Assembly (NCBI GenBank): GCA_009843915.1
Contig: VYCM01000146.1
Location: 95,332-137,256 of the forward strand
Length of the DNA: 41,925 nucleotides
Direction of reading: 5' to 3'
Origin: Acidimicrobiaceae bacterium
Lineage (GTDB): Bacteria; Actinomycetota; Acidimicrobiia; Acidimicrobiales; Aldehydirespiratoraceae
The notes below the pieces were generated by a model. The model ran no database searches, was not told the DNA's origin, and saw only the letters and a list, made by a program, of their open reading frames with translations. Positions 6,954 through 14,367 of the stretch are shown here, one piece after another; the stretch's first letter is position 1, and the number at the start of each line of letters is the position of its first letter. The position numbers and the translations under genes were made by a program.

Positions 6954-7883
6954 CTAGTGTGCGATTGGGACTGGGAAGTGGCCGATCCGCTGCATGAACT
7001 CCGTCGTGATCGCCGCGCACGACTCGGGGTCTTCGAGCGGCAGTAGGTGGGTGAGGTCGGGCAAGTAATCGTAGTCCAACTCGGTGAGGGTGCTCAGATC
7101 CGTTGACGGCAGGAACGAGAAGGGCGCGGTCGGGTCGGCGCCGACCACCTTGATCGGGATCGTGATCTCATCGAGGACTTCGAGGGCCTGCATCGAGTGG
7201 CCAAAGTACCACTCGAACAGTTGCGCCTCGTGCTCAGGCGGACATCGCATCTCGTAGCCGCCGTCGGGCGCCGGGCGCAGCGTGGTCTCCGCGAAGAGCT
7301 GCTGTACCGCCTCGGACACCAGAGAGAACGCGGGCGATTTCTTGAGCATCGATGCGAGTTCCTGGGGCGACTCGAACCGTCGCGGTCGTCGCCGGGCCAT
7401 GGCCGCAAGCCCCTGGCACACGGTCTCCATATCGTCAAGTTCGGCTCCGGGCGGGAAGATCGGCGGGTCGAACAGCAGCAACCCCGCGAACGCCGGCCAC
7501 TGGTGCTCGTGCATCAGCGCAGGCATCGTCGCCAGGGAGTGGTACACGCCGATGGTTGGCTTGGCGCCGAAGGCGGCTTGCACCGCTTCGAGGATCCGGC
7601 GGTTGTCGTCGGCGAGAGTCGGCATGTTGTGCACCCGCAGGTCGCTCGGCTCGTTCCAGCCGTGGCTGCGAAGGTCGTACACCACCACGTCGCAGTCGTC
7701 CACCAATAGCGACCAGTACGGCCAATAGAGGTCGGCGGCGAAACCGCAGCCGTGGCTGAACACGACTCTGGGACCGTGCGGGTTGCCGTGGCGGCGTACC
7801 ACGGTGACCGAGCCGTCGCTGAGGAGCGCTCTAGCCGTCGCCGACGGCTCGGGCAGTTGCAGCCCTGCGGTCGCTGCCGTCAT
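6954..7883 (-). CDS. alpha/beta hydrolase family protein
   Basis: A 309-residue cytoplasmic alpha/beta-hydrolase. The oxyanion motif FSHGCGFAADLYW begins at residue 42. The strand motif VVYDLRSHGWNEPSD lies at 67-81, and the nucleophile elbow is GVYHSLATM with Ser116; its second Gly is replaced by Ala. The C-terminal DLTHLLPLEDPE supplies the likely catalytic His. The shape resembles epoxide-hydrolase or haloperoxidase-like members, but the substrate cannot be read from the motifs. It is divergent from paaZ across 174 bp and may share that regulatory region, so a link to aromatic degradation is possible but unproven. The DUF1330 gene follows after 12 bp. Confidence 0.83.
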   Translation of the reverse strand: MTAATAGLQLPEPSATARALLSDGSVTVVRRHGNPHGPRVVFSHGCGFAADLYWPYWSLLVDDCDVVVYDLRSHGWNEPSDLRVHNMPTLADDNRRILEAVQAAFGAKPTIGVYHSLATMPALMHEHQWPAFAGLLLFDPPIFPPGAELDDMETVCQGLAAMARRRPRRFESPQELASMLKKSPAFSLVSEAVQQLFAETTLRPAPDGGYEMRCPPEHEAQLFEWYFGHSMQALEVLDEITIPIKVVGADPTAPFSFLPSTDLSTLTELDYDYLPDLTHLLPLEDPESCAAITTEFMQRIGHFPVPIAH

Positions 7884-8000
7884 TCCTCTCGCATTTCCTC
7901 GCTTGCAGCCATCGCAACTCCAGGGAATGGCATCGGCTGCCGCAGGTTAGGTTGCTGTGTCACGGCGAGTCAAGGGTCCCCGTAGTGGCGTCGGGGAGAT

Positions 8001-8044
8001 TATGATACATTTCGCCTGGGTTTCGACCCTAGGGGACTATCATA
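8001..8044. promoter_or_regulatory. candidate PaaX operator upstream of paaZ
   Basis: TATGATA (8001-8007) and its exact inverse TATCATA (8038-8044) flank a 30-bp spacer just before the ribosome site (GAGGAG) of paaZ. The left arm in context, ATTATGATAC, resembles the TGATTC-type half-sites of E. coli PaaX operators, which are also widely spaced inverted copies. A PaaX-family gene ends this operon, so autogenous repression relieved by phenylacetyl-CoA is plausible. The match to the E. coli site is from memory. Confidence 0.42.
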
Positions 8045-8057
8045 TCGAGGAGCCGTC

Positions 8058-10130
8058 GTGCACCGGGTGGAGAGCTATGTGGCGGGCGGCTGGCACCGGC
8101 CTTCGAGCGACGGCCGGGCGCTGCTCGATGCCGCCACCGGCAAGACCGTCGCCGAGCTGTCGCCTGCCGGAATCGGCCTTGCCGCGGCTGTCGAGCACGG
8201 ACGCACCGTCGGCGGCCCGGCCTTGCGGCAGCTGACCTTCCATCAGCGAGCGTCCATCCTTCAGAAAGCGGGCAAGGCGCTGCTGGCCGACGAGGCCAAG
8301 GAGCAGCTCTACGACCTGTCGTACTGCACGGGGGCCACCCGCGCCGACTCATGGATCGACATCGAGGGTGGCGCCGGCGTGCTTCTGTCATATGCCGGCA
8401 AGGCTCGGCGCGAGTTGCCCAACTCCCGAGTGGCCGTCGACGGCGCCACCGAGCCGCTGTCCCGGGACGGATCCTTCTCGGCTGTGCACATCCTGACCCC
8501 CCGCAAGGGAGTGGAGGTGCAGATCAACGCGTTCAACTTCCCGGTGTGGGGCATGCTGGAGAAGCTGGCGACCGCCTTCATCGCGGGCGTGCCCTCCATC
8601 GTCAAGCCGGCGTCGCTCACCGCCTACCTGACCGAGGCCGCAGTCCGGCTCATCATCGAGTCCGGGCTACTTCCCGAGGGATCGCTGCAGTTGGCGTGTG
8701 CCTCGCCCTCCGAACTCAACGGCCTGCTCGACTGCCTCGGCGGTCAGGACAGCATCGCCTTCACCGGCTCGGCCGCCACCGCAGCCGCGCTGCGGGCCCA
8801 TCTCGCCGTGACGGCCAGGGCCACACGACTCAACGTTGAGGCTGACTCACTCAATGCGGCGGTGCTGGCTCCGGCGGCCGCCCCCGGCACCGCCGAGTTC
8901 GACCTGTTCACGGCCGAGGTTGTCAAGGAGATGACGGTCAAGGCCGGTCAGAAGTGCACCGCCATCCGTCGAGCGCTCGTACCGGCACAGCACCTGGATG
9001 CTGCTGCCGAGGCCCTCGCCGAGGCCCTGCAGGCTGTGGCCGTGGGCGATCCCCGCGACCGGTCCACCGTCATGGGTCCACTCGTCGGCCTTGCCCAGCG
9101 CGACGAGGTGGCCGCCTCGGTGGGCGCGCTGTGTGAGGCCGCCGCGCCCGTAGTGGACTCCTGCGACCTCTCCGGCGTCGACTCTGTGGCCGGAGCGTTC
9201 ATGTCCCCCACCCTGCTGCAGGCCAGAGATTCCCGATCCTCAGTGATCCACACCACCGAGGCGTTCGGTCCGGTGTCGACACTCGTGCCCTACGGCAGCA
9301 TCGATGAGGCAGTCGAGCTCGTGGCGGCGGGCGGCGGAAGCCTGGTCGCCTCGGTCTACGGTGCCGACCGCGACGAGATCACCGACCTCTCGCTGGGCAT
9401 CGCCTCCCATCACGGCCGGGTGCTGATCGTGGACCAGGCGATGGCCCCGGCCAGCACCGGCCATGGATCGCCCCTGCCGCTACTGGTGCACGGCGGGCCG
9501 GGCCGGGCCGGCGGAGGACAGGAGATGGGCGGCATGCGGGGCGTGTACGCCCACATGCAGCGCACCGCGGTGCAGGGCTCCCCCGACATGCTGACCGCGG
9601 TCACCGGCGAGTATGTCGACGGCTCGGTGACCCGGGAGCACAAAGGACACCCGTTCAAGCTCACTTTCGACGACCTGGCGGTGGGCGACTCCCTCACCAC
9701 CGAGTCCCGGACGGTCACACGGGCCGACATAGCCGCCTTCGCGGAGAGCACCGGAGACAAGTTCTACGCCCACGTGGACGACGAGGCCGCGGCCCGCAGC
9801 CCGATCTTCAACGGCTTGGTGGCCCACGGCTACCTGGTGCTGTCCTTGGCGGCCGGACTGTTCGTGTGGCCCGACGAGGGGCCCGTGCTGGCCAACTACG
9901 GCATCGACCGGCTGCGCTTCGCCAAGCCCACCTACCCCGACGACGAGATCCATGTCGTGCTCACCTGCAAGCGCAAGACACAGCTCGACGGACGCGGCTA
10001 CGGCGAGGTGGCCTGGGACACCAGGGTCATCAACCAGCACGGCGAGGTCAACGCGGCCTACGACGTACTGACCATGGTGGCCAACGCCCCCGGCGTCAAC
10101 GGAGCCCCCGAGGCGAGAAGCCATGCCTAG
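8058..10130 (+). CDS. paaZ: PaaZ: oxepin-CoA hydrolase / semialdehyde dehydrogenase fusion
   Basis: A 690-residue bifunctional enzyme. The N-terminal aldehyde dehydrogenase domain (about 1-520) has its catalytic Cys300 in KAGQKCTAIRR and the NAFNFPVWGM segment. The C-terminal MaoC hydratase domain (about 535-680) has the dyad Asp567/His572 in FAESTGDKFYAH. In the phenylacetate pathway the hydratase opens oxepin-CoA and the dehydrogenase oxidises the released aldehyde with NADP+ to 3-oxo-5,6-dehydrosuberyl-CoA. The length and domain order match the full-length E. coli type. Start GTG 8058 has GAGGAG 6-7 nt upstream. It is the first gene of the paa operon; its stop overlaps the start of paaA by 8 bp. 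The downstream beta-oxidation genes (paaF, G, H, J) are not in the window. Confidence 0.95.
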   Translation: MHRVESYVAGGWHRPSSDGRALLDAATGKTVAELSPAGIGLAAAVEHGRTVGGPALRQLTFHQRASILQKAGKALLADEAKEQLYDLSYCTGATRADSWIDIEGGAGVLLSYAGKARRELPNSRVAVDGATEPLSRDGSFSAVHILTPRKGVEVQINAFNFPVWGMLEKLATAFIAGVPSIVKPASLTAYLTEAAVRLIIESGLLPEGSLQLACASPSELNGLLDCLGGQDSIAFTGSAATAAALRAHLAVTARATRLNVEADSLNAAVLAPAAAPGTAEFDLFTAEVVKEMTVKAGQKCTAIRRALVPAQHLDAAAEALAEALQAVAVGDPRDRSTVMGPLVGLAQRDEVAASVGALCEAAAPVVDSCDLSGVDSVAGAFMSPTLLQARDSRSSVIHTTEAFGPVSTLVPYGSIDEAVELVAAGGGSLVASVYGADRDEITDLSLGIASHHGRVLIVDQAMAPASTGHGSPLPLLVHGGPGRAGGGQEMGGMRGVYAHMQRTAVQGSPDMLTAVTGEYVDGSVTREHKGHPFKLTFDDLAVGDSLTTESRTVTRADIAAFAESTGDKFYAHVDDEAAARSPIFNGLVAHGYLVLSLAAGLFVWPDEGPVLANYGIDRLRFAKPTYPDDEIHVVLTCKRKTQLDGRGYGEVAWDTRVINQHGEVNAAYDVLTMVANAPGVNGAPEARSHA

Positions 10131-11043
10131 GTGCTGGACAGACATGGACGCCTTCGAGGCCTTCATCGACGGCGGCGGCCTGGTGGAGGCGGACGACGGC
10201 ATGCCGGACGCCTACCGCCGCGCGGTGTTCGCCTTCATCGAGATGCACGCCAACAGCGAGTTGATGGGCGCGCTCACCGAGCGCGACTGGATCCCCAAGA
10301 CCCCCGGACTGCGACACAAGATGGCGGTGCTGGCCAAGACCCAGGACGAGATCGGCCATGGTCACCTGCTGTACATGATCGCCGCCGACCTCGGCGTCAA
10401 GACCAGGACCCAGATGCTCGAGGATCTGTTCGCCGGCAGGAGCCGCTTCCACAACGTGTTCCACTACCGGGCCGTCACCTGGGGCGATCAGGTCGCCATC
10501 GCATTCCTGGTCGACGCGGCGGCCCTGATCAGCCAGCAGGCCGTGTTCAAGAACTGCTCCTACGGCCCCTACAGGCGCATCCTGCGTCGCATTATCACCG
10601 AGGAAGGTTTCCACATGCGCCTCGGCGAGGACCGCATGATGCGCATCGCTGAGGGCACTGCCCGCCAGCGCAGCATGTTCCAGGAGTCACTGGACCGCTG
10701 GTTCTGGCCGGCCCTGCAGCTCTTCGGCCCCGACTCTGTGCCCGACGACGAGCTGCTGCGATGGCGCATCAAGTCCGAGCGCAACGAGGTTTTGCGCGAC
10801 CGTTGGGTGCAGAGGTTTGTGCCCATGCTGCAGAGCTACGGGTTCACGGTGCCGGCTCCCGACCTGCGCTGGGACACCGAAGCGGAGCGCTGGGACGTGG
10901 GACCGATCGATTGGGGGCCATTGGAGCGGACGCTCGCCCACGGCGGACCGGACTCAGCTCGCCGGATCGCCGACGCCGCGGACAATTGGAGCCGCACCGC
11001 TTGGGCGCGGGCCGCCCTCTCCAACGGCAGCAGCGGGGCCTGA
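10123..11043 (+). CDS. paaA: 1,2-phenylacetyl-CoA epoxidase catalytic subunit PaaA
   Basis: The catalytic di-iron alpha subunit of the multicomponent monooxygenase that epoxidises the ring of phenylacetyl-CoA. It is 306 residues long. Ligand motifs include Glu46 in MHANSELMGA, Glu76/His79 in QDEIGHGH, and a second carboxylate-His pair in ITEEGFHMRLGED. It has the ferritin-like four-helix pattern. ATG 10123 overlaps the end of paaZ; a later in-frame ATG at 10144 is an alternative, since the first seven residues are not typical. It works with PaaB and PaaC, and needs electrons from PaaE, which is not encoded nearby. The next gene begins 2 bp after the stop. Confidence 0.95.
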   Translation: MPRCWTDMDAFEAFIDGGGLVEADDGMPDAYRRAVFAFIEMHANSELMGALTERDWIPKTPGLRHKMAVLAKTQDEIGHGHLLYMIAADLGVKTRTQMLEDLFAGRSRFHNVFHYRAVTWGDQVAIAFLVDAAALISQQAVFKNCSYGPYRRILRRIITEEGFHMRLGEDRMMRIAEGTARQRSMFQESLDRWFWPALQLFGPDSVPDDELLRWRIKSERNEVLRDRWVQRFVPMLQSYGFTVPAPDLRWDTEAERWDVGPIDWGPLERTLAHGGPDSARRIADAADNWSRTAWARAALSNGSSGA

Positions 11044-11045
11044 CC

Positions 11046-11321
11046 ATGCACGTCTACGAGGTGTTCGTCAAGAAGGACGGCCGCGACGAGTTCCGCCACG
11101 TCGGCGCACTGGAGGCGGCCACCGACGAGCTGGCCCTGGTGCTGGCCCGCGAGGGCTACGTACGCCGCGCCGAGGGCGACCGCCTGTGGGTGGTGCGTCG
11201 CGACCATGTGGTCGCGGCCGAAGACGACTTCGTGACTCCCAACACCGACAAGCCTCACCGCCACCACGACGGCGCGGCCGTGGCCGACCGCCGCAAAGCA
11301 GCGCGGCAGAGCCAGCAATGA
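11046..11321 (+). CDS. paaB: 1,2-phenylacetyl-CoA epoxidase subunit PaaB
   Basis: A small 91-residue subunit recognised by MHVYEVFVKKDGRDEFRHVG, the segment ALEAATDELALVLAREGYVRR and the tail WVVRRDHVVAAEDDF. PaaB has no metal site; in E. coli it bridges PaaA-PaaC pairs into the larger complex. It follows paaA by 2 bp and is almost certainly translationally coupled. The C-terminal 25 residues are His/Arg-rich. Its TGA overlaps an ATG opening a 24-codon frame that runs through the hairpin at 11330-11381, and 75 bp separate it from paaC, an unusually long gap for this operon. Confidence 0.94.
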   Translation: MHVYEVFVKKDGRDEFRHVGALEAATDELALVLAREGYVRRAEGDRLWVVRRDHVVAAEDDFVTPNTDKPHRHHDGAAVADRRKAARQSQQ

Positions 11322-11329
11322 GCGTCTGG

Positions 11330-11381
11330 GCGAATTGGCAGCGGGGAGTGCCCTTTTTGGCCTTCTCCGCTGCCAATTCGC
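11330..11381 (+). repeat. 15-bp inverted repeat (intercistronic hairpin) between paaB and paaC
   Basis: The arms GCGAATTGGCAGCGG (11330-11344) and CCGCTGCCAATTCGC (11367-11381) are perfectly complementary around a 22-nt loop that contains TTTTT. The RNA would form a very stable stem just before the paaC ribosome site (GGGAG at 11385-11389). It is not followed by a U-run, so it is unlikely to be a terminator. An mRNA processing or stability element, or a REP-like palindrome, are possibilities. A 24-codon frame (ATG 11318 to TAG 11392) spans it. Confidence 0.7.
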
Positions 11382-11396
11382 GGCGGGAGTAGGGGC

Positions 11397-12197
11397 ATGA
11401 GCAAACAGGAAGCGATCCGGGAGTTCCTGTTGGCCTTCGCCGACGACGAGCACCTTATGGGCCAGCAGCACACCGAGTGGATCGGCGTCGCCCCGTTCCT
11501 GGAGGAGGACCTGGCCTTCTCCAGCATCGGCCAGGACGAGCTGGGCCATGCCGCCATGCTCTACGAACTGGTGCTCGAACTCGACGGGATCGAGCCCACC
11601 GACACGGCCGTCGACACCCTCGCCTTCGGAAGGCCGAGTCACGACTACCGGTGCTGCCACCTGGTCGAGCACGAGACGAAGGACTGGGCCGAAGCCCTCG
11701 TGCGGCACTGGGTCTACGACGCCTTCGAGGCGATGCGCTGGCACCTGGTGGCCGGCTCGTCGATGCCCAAGCTGGCGGCCATCGCCCGCAAGGCGCTCCG
11801 GGAGGAGGTGTTCCACACCAGGCACGCCGACGCCCTGCTGGACAGGCTCCTGGCAGCGCCGGAGGCCCGCTCGCGGCTGCTAGCCGCCCTCGATGCAGTC
11901 GTGCCGATGGTTCCCGGCCTGTGTGAGGGGACCGCCGGTGAGGCGGTTGCGGTTGCCGAAGGCGCCGCGGCCGGACCGACTGCCGGTCTCCTCGAACCGC
12001 TGCTGGTGGCCATCGACCAGCGATTCTCGGCAGCGGGCTTGGACGGCCGCTCGGCCGGTAGCGCCGGCGTGGGAGGTCCTTCGGCTGGTGGCGCGGCCAA
12101 CGGCCAGCGGGGCCGCACAAGCCGATCACCGGACTTCGAGCCGCTCATGGCTCGGATGCGCGAGGTCCTCGACTACGACTCGGAGGCAGTGTGGTGA
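11397..12197 (+). CDS. paaC: 1,2-phenylacetyl-CoA epoxidase structural subunit PaaC
   Basis: The non-catalytic ferritin-like partner of PaaA, 266 residues. The characteristic segments are FADDEHLMGQQHTEWIG near residue 14, FSSIGQDELGHAAMLYELVL, and REEVFHTRHADALLDRL. PaaC dimerises with PaaA and is needed for its activity. Residues of about 205-240 are a Gly/Ser/Ala-rich insert, longer than I expect for the family and probably a flexible loop before the C-terminal helix. ATG 11397 has GGGAG about 7 nt upstream. Its stop overlaps the start of paaK (GTGA). In many operons paaD and paaE would follow here; in this one paaK does. Confidence 0.92.
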   Translation: MSKQEAIREFLLAFADDEHLMGQQHTEWIGVAPFLEEDLAFSSIGQDELGHAAMLYELVLELDGIEPTDTAVDTLAFGRPSHDYRCCHLVEHETKDWAEALVRHWVYDAFEAMRWHLVAGSSMPKLAAIARKALREEVFHTRHADALLDRLLAAPEARSRLLAALDAVVPMVPGLCEGTAGEAVAVAEGAAAGPTAGLLEPLLVAIDQRFSAAGLDGRSAGSAGVGGPSAGGAANGQRGRTSRSPDFEPLMARMREVLDYDSEAVW

Positions 12198-13483
12198 ACA
12201 TGACCGAGCCCGCCCACTACGAGGCAATCGAGTCGGCATCGATCGACGAGTTGCGCGGCGTGCAGCTCGCACGTCTGCGAGAGATCCTGGGCCACGCCTA
12301 CGCCAATGTCGCCCACTACCGGCACGCGTTCGAGCGCGCCGGCGTGGGTCCTGACGACCTGAGGGATCTGGCCGACCTGGCCCGGTTCCCGTTCCTCACC
12401 AAGGCTGACCTGCGGGACAACTACCCGTTCGGTATGTTCGCCGTGCCCCGGTCCGAGGTGGTCCGGGTCCACGCGTCATCGGGCACTACCGGCAAGCCGA
12501 CCGTGGTCGGCTACACCGTGGGTGACATCGACGTGTGGTCCAGGTTGATGGCTCGATCCATCTACGCAGCCGGCGGTCGCCCCGGCGATGTCGCCCATGT
12601 CGCCTACGGCTACGGGCTGTTCACCGGCGGCCTCGGCGCCCACTACGGCGCTGAGACTCTCGGATGCATGGTGGTGCCCGTGTCCGGGGGCCAGACCGAG
12701 CGCCAGGTGACCCTGATCATTGACTTCGAGCCGCGCATCATCCTGGTGACGCCGTCGTACTGCCTCAACCTCATCGACGAGATGGAAGGCCGGGGCATAG
12801 ACCCGCGGTCGTGCTCACTGGAGGTGGGCATCTTCGGTGCTGAGCCGTGGACCGACGAGCTCCGGGCTGAGATCGAGTCGCGCCTCGGCATCGACGCCGT
12901 CGACATCTACGGGCTGTCGGAGGTGATGGGACCGGGCGTGGCCCAGGAGTGCGTCGAGACCAAAGACGGCCCCACGCTGTGGGAGGACCACTTCTACCCC
13001 GAGATCATCGATCCCGGCACGGGAGAGCCGCTGCCCGACGGCGAGTTCGGTGAACTGGTGCTCACGGCACTGACCAAGCGGGGGCAGCCCGTGATCCGCT
13101 ACCGCACCCGCGATCTCACCCGGCTGCTGCCCGGCACGGCCCGTCCCATGCGGCGCATCGAGCGCATCTCCGGCCGCTCCGACGACATGCTGATCGTGCG
13201 GGGCGTCAATGTGTTCCCATCTCAGATCGAGGCCGAAGTGCTCAAGGTGGACGGCCTCACACCCCACTTCCAGATCGAGGTCGACCGGTCCGGCAACCTT
13301 GCCCAGCTCACGGTGCGGGTGGAGAGGAGCCCCTCCGCGCATCGACGGGAGGACGACCTCGCCAGCGAGCTGGCCGGCCACGTCAAGGGCAACGTCGGCG
13401 TGACCGTCGACGTGGTGGTGGCTGAGCCGGGTGCTGTGCCCCGCTCGGCGGGTAAGGCCCAGCGGGTGGTGCCTTCAGAATGA
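12194..13483 (+). CDS. paaK: phenylacetate-CoA ligase
   Basis: A 429-residue adenylate-forming enzyme that converts phenylacetate, ATP and CoA to phenylacetyl-CoA, the entry step of the pathway. It shows the P-loop-like HASSGTTGKPTVVGYT, the segment DIYGLSEVMGPGVAQEC, and the C-terminal ISGRSDDMLIVRGVNVFPSQ typical of PaaK. GTG 12194 forms a GTGA overlap with paaC and lies 7 nt after GGAGG, so it is preferred over GTG 12191 and ATG 12200. The protein ends with the PaaK-specific C-terminal domain, and the gene overlaps paaX by 4 bp. It is cytoplasmic. Confidence 0.95.
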   Translation: MNMTEPAHYEAIESASIDELRGVQLARLREILGHAYANVAHYRHAFERAGVGPDDLRDLADLARFPFLTKADLRDNYPFGMFAVPRSEVVRVHASSGTTGKPTVVGYTVGDIDVWSRLMARSIYAAGGRPGDVAHVAYGYGLFTGGLGAHYGAETLGCMVVPVSGGQTERQVTLIIDFEPRIILVTPSYCLNLIDEMEGRGIDPRSCSLEVGIFGAEPWTDELRAEIESRLGIDAVDIYGLSEVMGPGVAQECVETKDGPTLWEDHFYPEIIDPGTGEPLPDGEFGELVLTALTKRGQPVIRYRTRDLTRLLPGTARPMRRIERISGRSDDMLIVRGVNVFPSQIEAEVLKVDGLTPHFQIEVDRSGNLAQLTVRVERSPSAHRREDDLASELAGHVKGNVGVTVDVVVAEPGAVPRSAGKAQRVVPSE

Positions 13484-14367
13484 GCGGCATCGCGTCCATG
13501 GTTCGGCAGCGATGCGCGGAGCCGGACATCTCGGCCCGGTCGGTGCTGGTGACGGTGCTGGGAGACTCGGTGCTGCCGGTCACCAAGACGCTCTGGCTGT
13601 CAGGCCTCTTCGAGTTGGCCGAACCGTTCGGCTTCAGCGAGCGGCTGGTCCGCACGTCGATGTTCCGTCTGGCCGCCGAGGGCTGGATGTCCAACGAGCG
13701 GATCGGACGCCGGAGCCGCTACTCGATGACGTTGCTGGCCGTGCGGGAGTCCGAGGACGCCGACCGCCGCATCTATAGCAAGGAGTCGGGCAACTGGGAC
13801 CGCTCTTGGACGTTCGTGGTGGTCGACACGCCATCGATCTCCACCAATGAGCGCGACCGGATCGTCAAGCACCTGCGCTGGCATGGCTTCGTGGCCTTGG
13901 GTCGCGGGCTGATGGCCTCGCCGTCGGTCGGGGTGTCGAGCCTGCGCGAACTCCTGCACTTGGTGCAGCCGGCGGCCGCGGTGCCGATCGGAACGTCGGA
14001 GTTCGACGAGCTCGACGGGCTGGTGGCGGAGGGATACTTCGCAGACGTCTTCCGGACGGCCGACACCGAGGCGGCGTACAGCCGGTTCCTGTCCCGCTAC
14101 GAGCCCTGGTCGAGCCGCGACATCGAGACTGCGGCGCCGCTGGAGGCGTACGCGCTGCGCACCATGCTCGTGCACGAACTTCGCCGGATTCGTTTGCGAA
14201 CCCCCGACATTCCACCAGAACTGCTGCCGCGCGAGTGGATCGGGGACCTCGCCTACGACGTCGCCGCCGACCTCTACAGCCGGCTTAGCCGGAGTGCCGC
14301 CCGCGCCCTCAGCCAGATCCTCGAGGTCGACTACCCGGCGACCATGCCCAACAGGTTCGCGAACTAG
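13480..14367 (+). CDS. paaX: PaaX-family transcriptional regulator
   Basis: A 295-residue regulator with an N-terminal winged helix (LVTVLGDSVLP, then ERLVRTSMFRLAAEGWM) and the PaaX central and C-terminal domains (WTFVVVDTP, then the LRWHGFVALGRGLMASPS segment and a helical tail). In E. coli PaaX represses paa promoters and is released by phenylacetyl-CoA. Here it is the last gene of the operon and starts with an ATGA overlap, so it is likely autoregulated through the candidate operator at 8001-8044. Its TAG lies in a CTAG shared with the stop of the convergent exporter gene, leaving no intergenic space for a terminator. Confidence 0.9.
   Translation: MSGIASMVRQRCAEPDISARSVLVTVLGDSVLPVTKTLWLSGLFELAEPFGFSERLVRTSMFRLAAEGWMSNERIGRRSRYSMTLLAVRESEDADRRIYSKESGNWDRSWTFVVVDTPSISTNERDRIVKHLRWHGFVALGRGLMASPSVGVSSLRELLHLVQPAAAVPIGTSEFDELDGLVAEGYFADVFRTADTEAAYSRFLSRYEPWSSRDIETAAPLEAYALRTMLVHELRRIRLRTPDIPPELLPREWIGDLAYDVAADLYSRLSRSAARALSQILEVDYPATMPNRFAN

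Noticed and set aside
8001-8006. TATGAT as a plain -10 element for paaZ
   Set aside because: No acceptable -35 lies 16-19 bp upstream, and the hexamer is half of a perfect inverted repeat; it could still serve both roles.
11330-11381. Rho-independent terminator between paaB and paaC
   Set aside because: The T-run lies in the loop and none follows the stem.
11330-11381. MITE or IS remnant with target duplication
   Set aside because: No direct repeat flanks the arms, so insertion by transposition is not supported from this window alone.
12185-12205. A hidden paaD or paaE between paaC and paaK
   Set aside because: The two genes overlap by 4 bp and no frame in the operon carries ferredoxin cysteines or an FNR-type motif.
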